The notes: generated by a model not told the origin, from the sequence alone. A stretch of DNA of 64,000 bases from Falsiphaeobacter marinintestinus (GCF_007923355.1 NZ_VOGO01000001.1:496001-560000), one strand, 5' to 3'; positions 41,748 through 51,484 are shown, counted from the stretch's first letter. Numbers and translations: made by a program.

Positions 41748-42545
41748 TCAGCGACAATACGACCCGCTGCGATAACTTGCTGTATCGAAATGGAAATGAT
41801 CCCGATGATAGCGATCGGCTTCGGGGCCCAGAACGGTTCCAAACGGACCACAGGCACCTTTCCAGACTTTTTGCAGCAACCGCCGGGAGCTGCCACGTTT
41901 CCAGCCTTCAAGGACGGTGATGACTTCGCCGTCCATCATGGTAAAGGCGGAAATGTCGATCGCCTTGCCCTTGCCATGCTCGGATATGCGACCACCTTTT
42001 TGGTTGTTGCGCGTCCGGCAGATGTAATGTGCAGCCACTTTGATCTCAACGACCGGCCCACGTTGGCGGAAGGTCGGCTTGACCGTCTTTTCCATCCATT
42101 TGTTCAATGCTTCGGCTGTTTCGCAGGTCATCAGGGACTGCTGGCTTAGCGCGACACCCGAAACGGATTTGACCCGCACCGCATCCTGGGCCCCGCAGCC
42201 GCGGATCTTGCCGGGGATGTCACCGGCCTTTTCGCCCTGAATATCAATATTGCCGCAGACGGAGCCTTTTTTCTTTTTCCGCTTTCCGAACAGCACCTTC
42301 TGTTCAAGGCTTTTCGGGCGCGCGAACGGGAACGGCGAGGTATCGGGATATGCGAACTGTTCCTGAGGAGCTGCCACAAAGGAAACAGACGCCTTTACGG
42401 GACGGGTGTGTGGACGAACCACGTCATCCAAGCCATCCACATCCAGCCCGCCGCGCGCGACCGGACGCGTTGATTGTTCCGGAGCTGCTGCCAAGACGGG
42501 CAGCGCAATAAGTCCAGCCAGAAGGGCGGTGGAAAGACGTCTCAT
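41748..42545 (-). CDS. extensin-family (LAS-type) exported protein
   Basis: A 265-residue exported protein with signal peptide [19 protein letters not shown]. The C-terminal half is the bacterial extensin-like domain, related to LAS/D-Ala-D-Ala carboxypeptidase folds. ISEHGKGKAIDISAF and DRYHRDHFHFD supply histidine and aspartate residues in the places used for zinc binding, and conserved cysteines (CGNIDI, CGAQDA, CETAEA, CRTRN) probably form disulfides. Likely acts on peptidoglycan. Last gene of a hisC-tyrC-extensin operon, with a 4-base overlap. Confidence 0.87.
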   Translation of the reverse strand: MRRLSTALLAGLIALPVLAAAPEQSTRPVARGGLDVDGLDDVVRPHTRPVKASVSFVAAPQEQFAYPDTSPFPFARPKSLEQKVLFGKRKKKKGSVCGNIDIQGEKAGDIPGKIRGCGAQDAVRVKSVSGVALSQQSLMTCETAEALNKWMEKTVKPTFRQRGPVVEIKVAAHYICRTRNNQKGGRISEHGKGKAIDISAFTMMDGEVITVLEGWKRGSSRRLLQKVWKGACGPFGTVLGPEADRYHRDHFHFDTASYRSGSYCR

Positions 42546-43465
42546 TTCGTCACCTGATGGGATCTGCCGAAATTGGGGGCATCGGTGTCTTGCCCGGCTT
42601 CGATAATGCTACGTCGGATTGCCCGCGTCCGGGTGAAATAGTCGTGCAGGTGATCGCCGTCACCGGTTCGGATCGCGCGTTGCAGAGCAAACAGTTCTTC
42701 GGTGAACCGGCCCAGGATTTCCAGCGTGGCATCTTTGTTGGTCAGGAATACATCGCGCCACATGGTCGGGTCACTGGCCGCGATCCGGGTGAAGTCCCGG
42801 AACCCGGCCGCCGAATACTTGATCACCTCGCTATCGGTTACACGACGCAGGTCGTCGGCCACACCAACCATCGTATAGGCAATCAGATGCGGCGCGTGGC
42901 TGGTCACGGCCAGCACCAGATCATGGTGATCGGCATCCATGGTTTCGACATTCGACCCCATTCCCTCCCACAGATGGCGCAGGCGTTCGACCGGTTCTTC
43001 GGGTGTCCCGTCGACCGGGACCAGAAGGCACCACCGGTTGTCAAAAAGCTCGGCAAAGCCGCTTTCGGGCCCCGAATGCTCGGTTCCGGCCAGCGGGTGG
43101 CCAGCGATGAAAAACACATTGTCCGGCAGATGTGGCGACACCGCTTCAATCACGTGGCGTTTGACCGACCCGACATCGGTGACCGTTGCACCGGGTTTCA
43201 GCATCGGGGCAATTTCTGCGGCCACAGCGCCCATAACGCCGACGGGAACGCATAACACCACCAGATCCGCACCTTCGACGGCTTCGGCAGCGCTGTCGCA
43301 TACCCTGTCGCACAACCCGATGCGGCGGGCCGTGTCGCGGGTTTCTGCACTTCGGGCATATCCGGTCACTTCGCCGACAAGGCCACCGCGCTTCATCGCC
43401 CAGAACATTGACGATGCAATCAGACCCAGACCGATCAGGGCAACACGGTCATAAATCTGGCTCAT
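42542..43465 (-). CDS. tyrC: prephenate/arogenate dehydrogenase
   Basis: The enzyme oxidises prephenate or arogenate with NAD(P) on the way to tyrosine. The 307-residue protein has the Rossmann motif [14 protein letters not shown] near residue 7, [29 protein letters not shown] with the conserved GHP-x-A-G, and [19 protein letters not shown]. The ATG at 43465 has GGAGAG upstream; it overlaps the hisC stop by 4 bases. The pairing with hisC, a broad aromatic/imidazole aminotransferase, is common in alphaproteobacteria and suits tyrosine synthesis. Confidence 0.93.
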   Translation of the reverse strand: MSQIYDRVALIGLGLIASSMFWAMKRGGLVGEVTGYARSAETRDTARRIGLCDRVCDSAAEAVEGADLVVLCVPVGVMGAVAAEIAPMLKPGATVTDVGSVKRHVIEAVSPHLPDNVFFIAGHPLAGTEHSGPESGFAELFDNRWCLLVPVDGTPEEPVERLRHLWEGMGSNVETMDADHHDLVLAVTSHAPHLIAYTMVGVADDLRRVTDSEVIKYSAAGFRDFTRIAASDPTMWRDVFLTNKDATLEILGRFTEELFALQRAIRTGDGDHLHDYFTRTRAIRRSIIEAGQDTDAPNFGRSHQVTK

Positions 43466-44541
43466 GGGTTTTCTCTCCACCCGGTCAGGGCAGCGATGAC
43501 CCGCCCGGTCTGACCCGCGTCGCCGACCGTAATCCGCAAGCCCTCGGGGAAACCATACCCGCCCACCCGGCGGACGATGATGCCATCGGCTTGCAAGGCG
43601 GCATCCGCCGACGCAGCTTCGGCCTCATCCGCGAACCGCGCCAGAACAAAGTTGGTCTGAGAGTCGTCACAGGCCACCCCGAGCTGGCGCAACGCCGCAG
43701 CCAGACGCGGACGTTGTTCCGCGTTCAAAGCACTACAACGGGTCAACCAATCATCATCCCGCGCCGCTGCTGCGCCAGCCGCAAGCTGGGCATTCGACAG
43801 GTTGAACGGCTGGCGGATGCGGTTCATCACATCAATCAGTTCCTGATCGCCATACCCCCACCCGATCCGCAGCCCGCCAAGACCATAGATCTTGGAAAAG
43901 GTCCGCGTCATCAGAACGTTATGACGCGCCCGGGCCAGATCGACCCCGCCGTCATAGCCGTCGGCATATTCGGTATAGGCCCCATCAATGACCAATATCA
44001 CGTCAAAGGGAAGACCATCGGCCAGCCGCACCAGATCAGCGTCGGAAATCAGAGTGCCAGTCGGGTTGCCGGGATTGGTCAGCAGCACGATGCGCGTGCG
44101 TTCGTTAACGGCGGCAAGGATGGCATCGACATCCACGACACGTTCTTGTTCGGCCACACACACTGGCGTCGCCCCGGCCATCCGCGCCAGGATCGGATAC
44201 ATCGAAAACCCGTGTTCGGTATAGATAATCTCATCCCCCGGCCCCGCGTAAGCCTGAGTAACAAATTGCAGAACCTCGTCGCTGCCCACTCCACAAATGA
44301 TCCGGTCGGGCTCAAGCCCCCAAGTTTTGCCAATCGCGGCGCGCAGATCTGCGTGATCAGTCGGCGGATAGAGATGCAGATCCGTCGCGCCCTGAAATGC
44401 GGCTAGCGCCTTCGGAGAAGGACCCAACGGGTTTTCGTTCGAGCTTAGCTTCAAAACCTCGCCCGCACCGTCCAGATACGACTTCCCGCCGACATACAAC
44501 GCGATGTCCATGATGCCGGGCTGCGGGGTGATCTTTGTCAT
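43462..44541 (-). CDS. hisC: histidinol-phosphate/aromatic aminotransferase
   Basis: A class I/II PLP aminotransferase of 359 residues. [19 protein letters not shown] near residue 27 is the HisC start motif, [13 protein letters not shown] and [12 protein letters not shown] give the PLP-contacting Asn/Asp-Tyr, and [18 protein letters not shown] holds the Schiff-base lysine. It makes histidinol phosphate and can also serve phenylalanine/tyrosine synthesis, consistent with tyrC next door. First gene of the operon. Confidence 0.94.
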   Translation of the reverse strand: MTKITPQPGIMDIALYVGGKSYLDGAGEVLKLSSNENPLGPSPKALAAFQGATDLHLYPPTDHADLRAAIGKTWGLEPDRIICGVGSDEVLQFVTQAYAGPGDEIIYTEHGFSMYPILARMAGATPVCVAEQERVVDVDAILAAVNERTRIVLLTNPGNPTGTLISDADLVRLADGLPFDVILVIDGAYTEYADGYDGGVDLARARHNVLMTRTFSKIYGLGGLRIGWGYGDQELIDVMNRIRQPFNLSNAQLAAGAAAARDDDWLTRCSALNAEQRPRLAAALRQLGVACDDSQTNFVLARFADEAEAASADAALQADGIIVRRVGGYGFPEGLRITVGDAGQTGRVIAALTGWRENP

Positions 44542-44602
44542 AACGAGGCTCCTTATCCGCCCCGTAATAACGGCCCCGCGACCCGAGGAAAAGCGACAAA
44601 GA

Positions 44603-46036
44603 TCAAGCCGCTTGTGCTATGCGCATGACGGTGCCGGTTGACGGGTCAATCTGGTAATGGCGGGCGTGATCGCGCACCGTGTGGCTCAGCTGGTTAACGG
44701 CATCGACAATGCGGCGCACCGTCGTTTCATCCATCATGTAGCTAAAGTTCAGACGGACCCAACCGGGCTTTTCCGTCGTCTGACCCGACAAGATACTATC
44801 GCGCAGACGATCCGACGTTTCACGATCAATTCCCAGCAGTTTGTGGCCATACGGTCCCGCACAAGAACAGCCGCCACGCGCCTGTATCCCATAGATATCG
44901 CTCAGCATCCTTGTGACAAGCAGAGGATTGACTGGCTGACCGGCGGCGTCCCGCACCACAAACGAAAAAATCGGCAAGCGATGCGGGGCATCGTCGACAC
45001 CTAACAGAGTCAAATGCGGATTGTCGGCCCAACCCTCTAGCGCGATGTCGTTATAGGTGGCCTCGCGTGAGGTAATAGTGCCCTGCCCGACAACGTCTTT
45101 GACGATAAACGCAAGTGCCGCGCGGATATCGCCGATCACATTGGGTGTCCCGGCTTCTTCCCGCGCTTCCAGACTGTCGGAATACTCATGGCCCCAGGGC
45201 GATACAAATGACACGGTGCCCCCGCCCGGCCAGCTGGGAGTTTGCGCCGTGGCCGCATCCCGGTTCACGATCAACACGCCCGACGCCCCCGGTCCGCCGG
45301 GGAACTTGTGCGGCGACACAACGATGGCATCTTTCTGCGCATCGGTTCCGCGCGCCATGTCCATCGGAAGATACGGACCTCCCCCCGCATAGTCCCAGAC
45401 AGACAAAGCCCCGTGTGCCTTCAAAAGGCGGCTGACAGGATCAGGATCGGTGATGATGCCCGTGACGTTTGACGCCGCCGAAAAGCTGCCGATCAACAAG
45501 TCGGAGCTGGCGTGTTTGATCAGAGCGGCCTTCAAGGCGTCCAGATCCGGACCACCCTGCGGGCCCTCAGTGATCTCGACGACCTGCGCCCCACTTTCAC
45601 GCCACGGCAACAAGTTCGAATGGTGTTCATAGGGGCCAACAAAAACAACCGCCTGATCGGCGCGGGGTATACCCAGCAAAGTGACCAGCCGGTTGAGACC
45701 CGCCGTGGCCCCCGACCCAGTGAAAATCACCGCATCCCCATGTCCGGCGCCAACAAGGCGGGCAATTTCGGCCCGCGCCGCGCGGCGCAGGCCCGTGACA
45801 TGCGCCCCGCAAAAAGACGACTCGGTATGGCTGTTGGCATAAAACGGCAAAACCTCGGTCATCACGAACTCTTCGACCTGCCGCATCGCGCGCCCCGAGG
45901 CGACATAATCCGCATAGGTCAGCGGGACGTCGCCATACAAACCAGGAATCATCATACCCTCCCCAATCACGCCATCCTGCAGCGTTCCGGTGTGAGTGGC
46001 GGCTTCTATAGTGCTGCGGAAGTGTGAAAGGGGCAT
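44603..46036 (-). CDS. class V aminotransferase (cysteine desulfurase-like)
   Basis: A 477-residue PLP enzyme of the class V fold. [20 protein letters not shown] and [20 protein letters not shown] start it, [19 protein letters not shown] follows, [16 protein letters not shown] has the PLP aspartate, and [19 protein letters not shown] the lysine. A cysteine-rich [11 protein letters not shown] near residue 390 is in the region of the cysteine-desulfurase catalytic loop, but desulfurase activity is unproven. The ATG at 46036 has GGAG upstream. It is divergent from an Lrp-type regulator, its likely controller. Confidence 0.88.
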   Translation of the reverse strand: MPLSHFRSTIEAATHTGTLQDGVIGEGMMIPGLYGDVPLTYADYVASGRAMRQVEEFVMTEVLPFYANSHTESSFCGAHVTGLRRAARAEIARLVGAGHGDAVIFTGSGATAGLNRLVTLLGIPRADQAVVFVGPYEHHSNLLPWRESGAQVVEITEGPQGGPDLDALKAALIKHASSDLLIGSFSAASNVTGIITDPDPVSRLLKAHGALSVWDYAGGGPYLPMDMARGTDAQKDAIVVSPHKFPGGPGASGVLIVNRDAATAQTPSWPGGGTVSFVSPWGHEYSDSLEAREEAGTPNVIGDIRAALAFIVKDVVGQGTITSREATYNDIALEGWADNPHLTLLGVDDAPHRLPIFSFVVRDAAGQPVNPLLVTRMLSDIYGIQARGGCSCAGPYGHKLLGIDRETSDRLRDSILSGQTTEKPGWVRLNFSYMMDETTVRRIVDAVNQLSHTVRDHARHYQIDPSTGTVMRIAQAA

Positions 46037-46106
46037 CGGCCAAGTCTCCTGTTGCACCAAGGAATATGCCTACTGCCACGGAAGGAAACTTACCCTTTCT
46101 TTAGCA

Positions 46107-46119
46107 AATTCTTCGAATT
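46107..46119. promoter_or_regulatory. inverted repeat between aminotransferase and Lrp genes
   Basis: AATTC (46107-46111), three bases, GAATT (46115-46119), inside an AT-rich 114-base divergent region. AT-rich dyads of this kind are used by Lrp/AsnC regulators; binding is a guess. Confidence 0.35.
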
Positions 46120-46150
46120 ATTGTGTCATATGATCCAAGCAGGGGCCAAA

Positions 46151-46600
46151 ATGGATAACATTGACACACGCATCCTGATCGAGCTGCAAAAAGACGCCAG
46201 CCTGTCTCAACGCGAGCTGGCCGAGCGGGTTGGATTATCTCAGAATGCCTGCTGGCGGCGTTTGAAGGTTCTTGGGGACAACGGCACGCTTTTGGGAACG
46301 ACTGCAAAGATCGACCGGCGCAAGCTGGGGCTGGATCTGGTCGTGTTTGTCTTGCTGCGCACCCGGCACCATTCAGCGGACTGGCTGACGGCCTTTCGAC
46401 GACACGTTCTGACGATCCCCGAAGTGGTGGATTTTCACCGGATCAGTGGTGAATACGATTACCAGTTGAAAGTGGTGACCGAAAACATGGAAAGCTATGA
46501 CCGGGTCTATCAGCGGCTGATCGACGGTGTGGAACTGGACAGTGTGACATCGTTCTTCGCGATGGAGGCCATTGCGGAAGAGCGCCCCCTGCCGCTTTAA
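46151..46600 (+). CDS. Lrp/AsnC-family transcriptional regulator
   Basis: A 149-residue regulator with an N-terminal winged helix-turn-helix (MDNIDTRILIELQKDASLSQ, then LAERVGLSQNACWRRLKVL) and a C-terminal ligand-binding ACT-like domain (VVDFHRISGEYDYQLKVV). Such proteins sense amino acids. It is divergent from the class V aminotransferase gene, which it probably regulates. I use the ATG at 46151 as the usual Lrp start; an in-frame ATG at 46130 is possible. Its stop overlaps the thioesterase stop on the other strand. Confidence 0.92.
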   Translation: MDNIDTRILIELQKDASLSQRELAERVGLSQNACWRRLKVLGDNGTLLGTTAKIDRRKLGLDLVVFVLLRTRHHSADWLTAFRRHVLTIPEVVDFHRISGEYDYQLKVVTENMESYDRVYQRLIDGVELDSVTSFFAMEAIAEERPLPL

Positions 46601-47385
46601 CGCGGACGGATCAGCAGTGTCTGCAACGCCGTCGCAACTGGCCCGACCTCATCGCTGATGACCGCCTGCGACATGCCGATCCCGGTGGGTTGCCAATGCG
46701 ACACGGCTTCAGAGGCAAGCCAGCCCCCCTTTGGGACACGATGCATGACAATTGTCAGATCGGGGTTCAGAAAGGTATAATCGTGCAGCGTCGCATTGGC
46801 CGAAATCCCGTTGCCACAATCGGCCAAAGGGCACAGCGCCTGAAACGGGCTGGGCTGTTCGCCGATCACAATCGGCAGCGCGCGCATCCAGGCGGTTTTT
46901 GGGCCCAACGCGCGTTTCTGGCCTTTCGGCAAAGCGGTTTCAACGTGGTCGCCAAATGTGGACAGCCCTTCCTTGAGCGGGGCCAGCAGATTGGGTTCAG
47001 GCACAGTATCCGCAAGGCACGGCGGCGTCACAGGTGCGGTTGGAAGAGCGCCAAAATCGCCTTGCGACAGATGCAGCGACGTTCCCGCGACGCAAGGCTT
47101 GCCGTCACCCCCGTAAATCGTGACCTGCGCGGCAGCCGTGTTGCGGCCTTCGCGCAGCACCTCGGCCTCGACCCGCAAACCGGTCATCGGAACCGGGCGC
47201 ATCAGATCCAACGTCAGACGCACCAGCGCCTTGCCCTCACCGACGACCTGCTCAACAGCCCGCGCGGCCAGTCCGGCAACGGGGCCAGCATGGCAGTGAA
47301 CCGGCGACCAGGCCCCCCGCACCGCATCGGTGCCGTCGAATGTGCCGTCTTCAACCTGAAGAAAGAAACCTGATATGTCGCTCAT
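46597..47385 (-). CDS. acyl-CoA thioesterase-like (double hot-dog) protein
   Basis: A 262-residue protein consistent with a TesB-like double hot-dog thioesterase. AWSPVHCHAGPVAGLAARAV near the N-terminus and KALVRLTLDLMRPVPMTGLR match the first domain, and ISANATLHDYTFLNPDLTIV the second. Substrate unknown. The frame extends upstream to 47463, but the ATG at 47385 begins the conserved part. Convergent with the Lrp gene, with a 4-base overlap of stops. Confidence 0.8.
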   Translation of the reverse strand: MSDISGFFLQVEDGTFDGTDAVRGAWSPVHCHAGPVAGLAARAVEQVVGEGKALVRLTLDLMRPVPMTGLRVEAEVLREGRNTAAAQVTIYGGDGKPCVAGTSLHLSQGDFGALPTAPVTPPCLADTVPEPNLLAPLKEGLSTFGDHVETALPKGQKRALGPKTAWMRALPIVIGEQPSPFQALCPLADCGNGISANATLHDYTFLNPDLTIVMHRVPKGGWLASEAVSHWQPTGIGMSQAVISDEVGPVATALQTLLIRPR

Positions 47386-47463
47386 GCCCCGCCCTGCCTT
47401 GATGCGTCCTGCAACCAGACTAGGCACCGCGCCGCAATCGCCGCAACAGTTACGCCGGGGCAC

Positions 47464-47494
47464 AAAAAAGGGCCGCGCCCAACAGGAACGGCCC
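47464..47494 (-). terminator. terminator of rpsD
   Basis: GGGCCG (47470-47475) pairs with CGGCCC (47489-47494) and, on the minus strand, is followed by six T (47469-47464). It lies 23 bases past the rpsD stop. Confidence 0.8.
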
Positions 47495-47516
47495 CAATAC
47501 TGTCGTGTCGAATGCC

Positions 47517-48137
47517 TTAGTTTTTCGCGTAGAATTCGACGACCAGGTTCGGTTCCATCACAACAGGGTAAGGCACATCGCCCAGACCTGGAGTGCGCAC
47601 GAACGTGGCTTTCAATTTCGAGTGGTCGGCGTCGATGTAATCAGGAACATCACGTTCGGGCAGCTGAGTGGCTTCCAGAATGGCCGCCATCTGCTTGGAC
47701 CGGTCGCGAACTTCAATCACGTCGCCTTCTTTGACGCGGTAAGACGCGATGTTCACTTTCTGACCGTTCACTTTGACGTGGCCGTGGTTCACGAACTGAC
47801 GCGCAGCGAAGACGGTCGGAACGAACTTGGCGCGGTACACAACCGCGTCCAGGCGGCGCTCCAGCAGACCGATCAGGTTTTCACCGGTATCACCTTTGAC
47901 ACGCTCGGCTTCACCATAGATGCGGCGGAATTGCTTTTCGGTCAGATCGCCGTAATAGCCCTTCAGCTTTTGCTTTGCGCGCAGCTGGATGCCGAAATCG
48001 GACAGTTTGCCCTTACGGCGCTGACCGTGCTGGCCGGGGCCATATTCACGACGGTTGACCGGGGATTTCGGGCGACCCCAGATGTTTTCACCCATCCGGC
48101 GATCGAGTTTGTACTTGGCAGACGTGCGTTTGGTCAC
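47517..48137 (-). CDS. rpsD: 30S ribosomal protein S4
   Basis: S4 is a primary 16S rRNA-binding protein of the small subunit. The 206-residue protein has [20 protein letters not shown], the [20 protein letters not shown] segment, and the S4 RNA-binding domain near residues 94-155 ([19 protein letters not shown] then [16 protein letters not shown]). The start is GTG at 48137, with AAGGAG nearby. It is a single-gene unit with its own strong promoter and terminator. Confidence 0.97.
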   Translation of the reverse strand: MTKRTSAKYKLDRRMGENIWGRPKSPVNRREYGPGQHGQRRKGKLSDFGIQLRAKQKLKGYYGDLTEKQFRRIYGEAERVKGDTGENLIGLLERRLDAVVYRAKFVPTVFAARQFVNHGHVKVNGQKVNIASYRVKEGDVIEVRDRSKQMAAILEATQLPERDVPDYIDADHSKLKATFVRTPGLGDVPYPVVMEPNLVVEFYAKN

Positions 48138-48256
48138 GGCTGATCTCCTTCGTTAGAACGAGGCCCGCAAAGGGCCACTATGAAGGGCGTTGTCCTCTTG
48201 GGTTACCCCATGACAGGAATCCCCTTGCGGGGGCCACCAACACCAATGAAGCCGCG

Positions 48257-48284
48257 CTTATAGCGGCGGGTCTGGTCGTGTCAA
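48257..48284 (-). promoter_or_regulatory. promoter of rpsD
   Basis: On the minus strand TTGACA (48284-48279, perfect -35) and TATAAG (48262-48257) are 16 bases apart. The predicted transcript has a leader of about 110 bases before the GTG, containing a CCCC-GCAA-GGGG hairpin. Confidence 0.8.
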
Positions 48285-48312
48285 CTGGTTTCGCAGGAAA
48301 GAGGCGACCGGG

Positions 48313-49377
48313 TCAGGCCGCCTCGTGTGCAAGGATCGCGGCTTCGGATTCCGACAGTGCCCGGCGGGCCATCTCACCATAAGCATAGGGGTTGTGCTCA
48401 AGCTCGGGCTTGCGGGCCAGAAGCCGCATTCTGTCGTCTTCTCTCAGGGTCGTGAAATCGGCGCTGGCCGGATGAAAGCTCTCGGTTTCGACCTTGTTTG
48501 CCCACAGGATCTGATGCGACGGCAGCAGCAGGTGCACATACGTCACTTCGCGGACGCGCAAATCCGTGGTCACGGTCGAGCCATTCACCAAATGCCGGGC
48601 CGCCACAAGAACCTCATCGGTGTTAAACAGATCGCGGGCAGCGCTGCCGCGCACCAGCATCCGGTGTTCGGGTGACACCAGCAGTTCCTGCTCGGGGCGT
48701 TCGATACCAAGCGCACCGGCGCGAATACGGACCGGCCGCAGATGCGGCATTACAAAGAACCGCGCGCCAGTCATCCGCCGCGCGCCGATCCATTCGATCG
48801 GCTGGGCGCCATTGTCACGCGTTTGAACCAGATCGCCTTCGCGCAGGTCCTGAACCTGACGCGCGCCGTTCGGCGTTTCTATCCAGGTGCCCGGGGTGAA
48901 ACAGATCACCCCACCTTTTCCCAGACCGGATTGCGGCTGTTCGGCGATCCCCAGCGAATGCTGAACGACCCAGAGATCGGCGTTCTGCGGTGGCAGTTCG
49001 TCCAGGAACATCAACAAGGGTGGCGCGCCCGTTCCGGGCTCGATCACGGTGACGACAAAACTATGCGTTCCGTTGGTGACTATGAATGATTGATCCATCA
49101 GCGGCTCATCGATTTCGATGGCCCCTAAATCAGTTCTGTGCTGAACCGCTGCTCCGACAAGCTTGCGCACCTTGCGCGCTGCTCGTTTTCGAAGATCTGC
49201 CTCTCCATCCGCCAGATCCAGTTGCAAAACCTCGCTCGGGCCATCCACGCGCACGGCCTGACCGGCCCATGTCCACGTGGCGCCCACGGTGAGCATTTCC
49301 ATCGACGGCTGTTGAAGGCCATCAATTTCGGTTTGCGACCAGGAAACGACGAACGTGCCCCTAAAGCCCGTCCTCAT
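48313..49377 (-). CDS. Hint-domain protein
   Basis: A 354-residue protein with an N-terminal region of about 150 residues (MRTGFRGTFVVSWSQTEIDG at the start) and a Hint (Hedgehog/intein) domain. ICFTPGTWIETPNGARQVQD begins it with the catalytic cysteine C159, followed by LREGDLVQTRDNGAQPIEWI, SPEHRMLVRG and VTYVHLLLPSHQILWANKVE. The hedgehog/intein-type His motif region and a following Asn or Cys splice pair are not obvious, so autoprocessing may be limited to cleavage. Typical of Rhodobacterales; biological role unknown. Confidence 0.85.
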   Translation of the reverse strand: MRTGFRGTFVVSWSQTEIDGLQQPSMEMLTVGATWTWAGQAVRVDGPSEVLQLDLADGEADLRKRAARKVRKLVGAAVQHRTDLGAIEIDEPLMDQSFIVTNGTHSFVVTVIEPGTGAPPLLMFLDELPPQNADLWVVQHSLGIAEQPQSGLGKGGVICFTPGTWIETPNGARQVQDLREGDLVQTRDNGAQPIEWIGARRMTGARFFVMPHLRPVRIRAGALGIERPEQELLVSPEHRMLVRGSAARDLFNTDEVLVAARHLVNGSTVTTDLRVREVTYVHLLLPSHQILWANKVETESFHPASADFTTLREDDRMRLLARKPELEHNPYAYGEMARRALSESEAAILAHEAA

Positions 49378-49504
49378 CTGTCCCGATACCTGCCTCAGTT
49401 ATTGTTTTTTGTTTTCTTACTGTATGCACTAATTAGGATCACAGATAAAGCTTCATAGTTTCCGCCCCCTACAGATCGAAGCTAAAGTGTTGCATAAACT
49501 TTAC

Positions 49505-49975
49505 TCAGACCCAGTTACTCATCTGGATCAATGCACTGAACTGTCCTTTTGACTGCCCGGCGCACTCAGCGCCTGGGCACGTTACCCCACGGAGCGCAGG
49601 CGCGTGTGTGCCCTGCCAACGATACTGATCATGCCAATGCACACCAAGTGACAGCGCGCCCGGATCAAGGCGGTCGCTTGGGTCGGCAGTCTTGAAAAAA
49701 TCAGGTAAGGTGCCCTGCCCTTGGAGCCGAAACTCCTGCAGGTCGCCGAAGCGGCTTGGCGCGACGCCTGCCCGGTCGCAACCGGCAACGGAAACAACGT
49801 TCGTAAGAATGTTCCGGCACCCAAATGCACGCGATTGCGTCATCATCGACACATGAGACGGCGAACGGATATCGCCCGTCTGTGCTTCGATAGACGCGTG
49901 TGTCGCTGAGGATGCGACGACGGGGCATTGACTTAGCAACGTTACCACAAGCGTTGCTACGGCTTTGCGTAGCAT
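49505..49975 (-). CDS. small exported cysteine-containing hypothetical protein
   Basis: A 156-residue protein with signal peptide MLRKAVATLVVTLLSQCPVVASSATHA. The mature part has several cysteines (AFGCRNILTN, VAGCDRAG, VTCPGAECAG) and ends ALIQMSNWV. I recognise no family. The ATG at 49975 has AGGAAA about eight bases upstream and begins the signal peptide. Base use looks weakly coding, so confidence is moderate. It lies downstream of the rpoE-chrR pair on the same strand. Confidence 0.5.
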   Translation of the reverse strand: MLRKAVATLVVTLLSQCPVVASSATHASIEAQTGDIRSPSHVSMMTQSRAFGCRNILTNVVSVAGCDRAGVAPSRFGDLQEFRLQGQGTLPDFFKTADPSDRLDPGALSLGVHWHDQYRWQGTHAPALRGVTCPGAECAGQSKGQFSALIQMSNWV

Positions 49976-50267
49976 TTTCGAGTTTCCTGCTCTCATGCCC
50001 CCCCGGGCACTTCACCTGTAAACGGCAAGAATCCGCCCGGCTAGTACCAGATAGGTACAAAACGCCGGTTTTGAGCACAGGATTCTCATAGTGTGACCGA
50101 AAAACTTCAGGTTTCCAGATTTAGACGGCCTAAGGCCTACTGGTTGAGCGATACAGCTTTTGGTTGTCGTGCAAAGTTGTCGGCTCCCCCCATGGGGCAG
50201 CCAAACACAAGCACCTATTCACCGGTCAGTGTCAGACCGGTGAAAAAGTGACCTTTGCGGATGCGTC
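49976..50267. other. hairpin-rich intergenic region downstream of chrR
   Basis: No gene seen. It holds several inverted repeats: GTACC/GGTAC (50044-50058), CAAAAC/GTTTTG (50058-50073), a GGCTCCCC/GGGGCAGCC hairpin around 50173-50193, and a perfect CACCGGTC/GACCGGTG stem (50220-50242). None is followed by a T run in the chrR direction. Confidence 0.55.
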
Positions 50268-50903
50268 TCAGATCCGAAACACCGGCTGGAGCAAACGGGG
50301 CAACCACGAGTTAAACTTCAGCGGAGCATCCGTGGCAGCCAGACAAATGCAAGGTACGTCGGGGCCTGCAGTGGGGATGTGATCCACCTCCTGATCGGCC
50401 ACCTCTACGTCGCCAACCCCAAATTCACCGGCATCATCCGAGAAACTGCCTTGCAGGACCAATGTCAGCTCCAGCCCATTGTGGCTGTGATCGGGCACGG
50501 CCATGCCGGGTGGAATAAACAGCAATCTGGCACTGCCCTCGGGGCCAGCATCCAGAATGTCCTGACGGACCCCGCCGCCCAGCGGGCGCCAGCGCGGCGC
50601 CTTGCCTTTCAGGGCTTCGGCAATCGGTCCGGGATAAATCCCCTTCCGTGTAGGAGCCGAACGGGTTTCGAACGGCATGTCCAGAAGATCCATCAGATTT
50701 GACTTAAGATCTGCGGACACAGCGGTACTCGCCGTGTCTTCCAGAACCGCGCCACCAACGGCTTCATGTGCGGCAAGATCGGCCCGGCAGGCGTCACACA
50801 TCGACACATGGGCAGCGACGACCATTTCATAGGCATAGGGCAACGTGCCGGCAGCATAGGCTGCAAGCAAAGCGTCGGGGATATGATGCGTAATTGTTTT
50901 CAT
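50268..50903 (-). CDS. chrR: ChrR-family zinc anti-sigma factor
   Basis: ChrR holds the sigma factor RpoE inactive and releases it on singlet oxygen. The 211-residue protein has the N-terminal zinc-binding anti-sigma domain (H6, H32, C36 and C39; the last three within HVSMCDAC) and a C-terminal cupin (PDHSHNGLELTLVLQGSF, then VDHIPTAGPDVPCICLA). It follows rpoE by two bases on the same strand. The family role is established in Rhodobacter sphaeroides; here it is inferred by similarity and context. Confidence 0.92.
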   Translation of the reverse strand: MKTITHHIPDALLAAYAAGTLPYAYEMVVAAHVSMCDACRADLAAHEAVGGAVLEDTASTAVSADLKSNLMDLLDMPFETRSAPTRKGIYPGPIAEALKGKAPRWRPLGGGVRQDILDAGPEGSARLLFIPPGMAVPDHSHNGLELTLVLQGSFSDDAGEFGVGDVEVADQEVDHIPTAGPDVPCICLAATDAPLKFNSWLPRLLQPVFRI

Positions 50904-50905
50904 GA

Positions 50906-51484
50906 CTATCTGATATGCTTCAGTTCGTGGCGCAGCCGCTCAAGCCCCAGGCGGATCCTGGATTTGATTGTGCCAAGCGGTAGGCCGGTTTGTTGTTTGA
51001 TCTCTTGATGGGTCAGTTCACCCAAGTAGGCTTTCTCAATCATTTCGCGCTGTTCCGGTTTCAGATTCCGGATCGCGTCTTTCAGACGGTCCGCCTCCTG
51101 CTGCAGACCAAGAACCTGCCCCGCGTCGGGTTCGGTTTCTTCTTCCATCTGCAGTTCTTCCGGCAAGGCGCGGTTTTCTTTGCGAATCTTGTCGATCTGC
51201 CGATTGCGCGCGATCTGATAGATCCAGCTTGAAACCTGCGCGCGCCCCGGATCGAACAGATCGGACTTGTTCCAGACCGTCAGCATGACCTCTTGAACAA
51301 TCTCTTCTGCCTGACCCGACCCTGTCCCGGTCCGCATGATAAAGCCCTTCAATCGAGGGGCGAAATAATCGAACAAGGATGCAAAGGCTGCGCGGTCCCG
51401 GTTGTCCCGGACAGCGATCATCCAAATCGTTTGTTGCGAAATCTGCTTTTGAGGAGGCACGAATTTTCGAACTTTTTTTGTCAC
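50906..51484 (-). CDS. rpoE: ECF sigma factor RpoE
   Basis: An ECF sigma-70 factor paired with ChrR. The region 2 core is DRAAFASLFDYFAPRLKGF and EEIVQEVMLTVWNKSDLF, with IYQIARNRQIDKIRKENRAL; region 4 is MIEKAYLGELTHQEIKQQ and GTIKSRIRLGLERLRHEL. I start at a GTG (51484, 192 residues) because the upstream in-frame ATGs at 51553 and 51547 lie beside the predicted sigma-E start site, and codon use before 51484 is poor. Either ATG remains possible. The gene overlaps its own predicted promoter region, suggesting autoregulation. Confidence 0.9.
   Translation of the reverse strand: MTKKVRKFVPPQKQISQQTIWMIAVRDNRDRAAFASLFDYFAPRLKGFIMRTGTGSGQAEEIVQEVMLTVWNKSDLFDPGRAQVSSWIYQIARNRQIDKIRKENRALPEELQMEEETEPDAGQVLGLQQEADRLKDAIRNLKPEQREMIEKAYLGELTHQEIKQQTGLPLGTIKSRIRLGLERLRHELKHIR

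Noticed and set aside
50220-50242. Terminator of rpoE-chrR
   Set aside because: The stem is perfect, but no T tract follows it on the minus strand.
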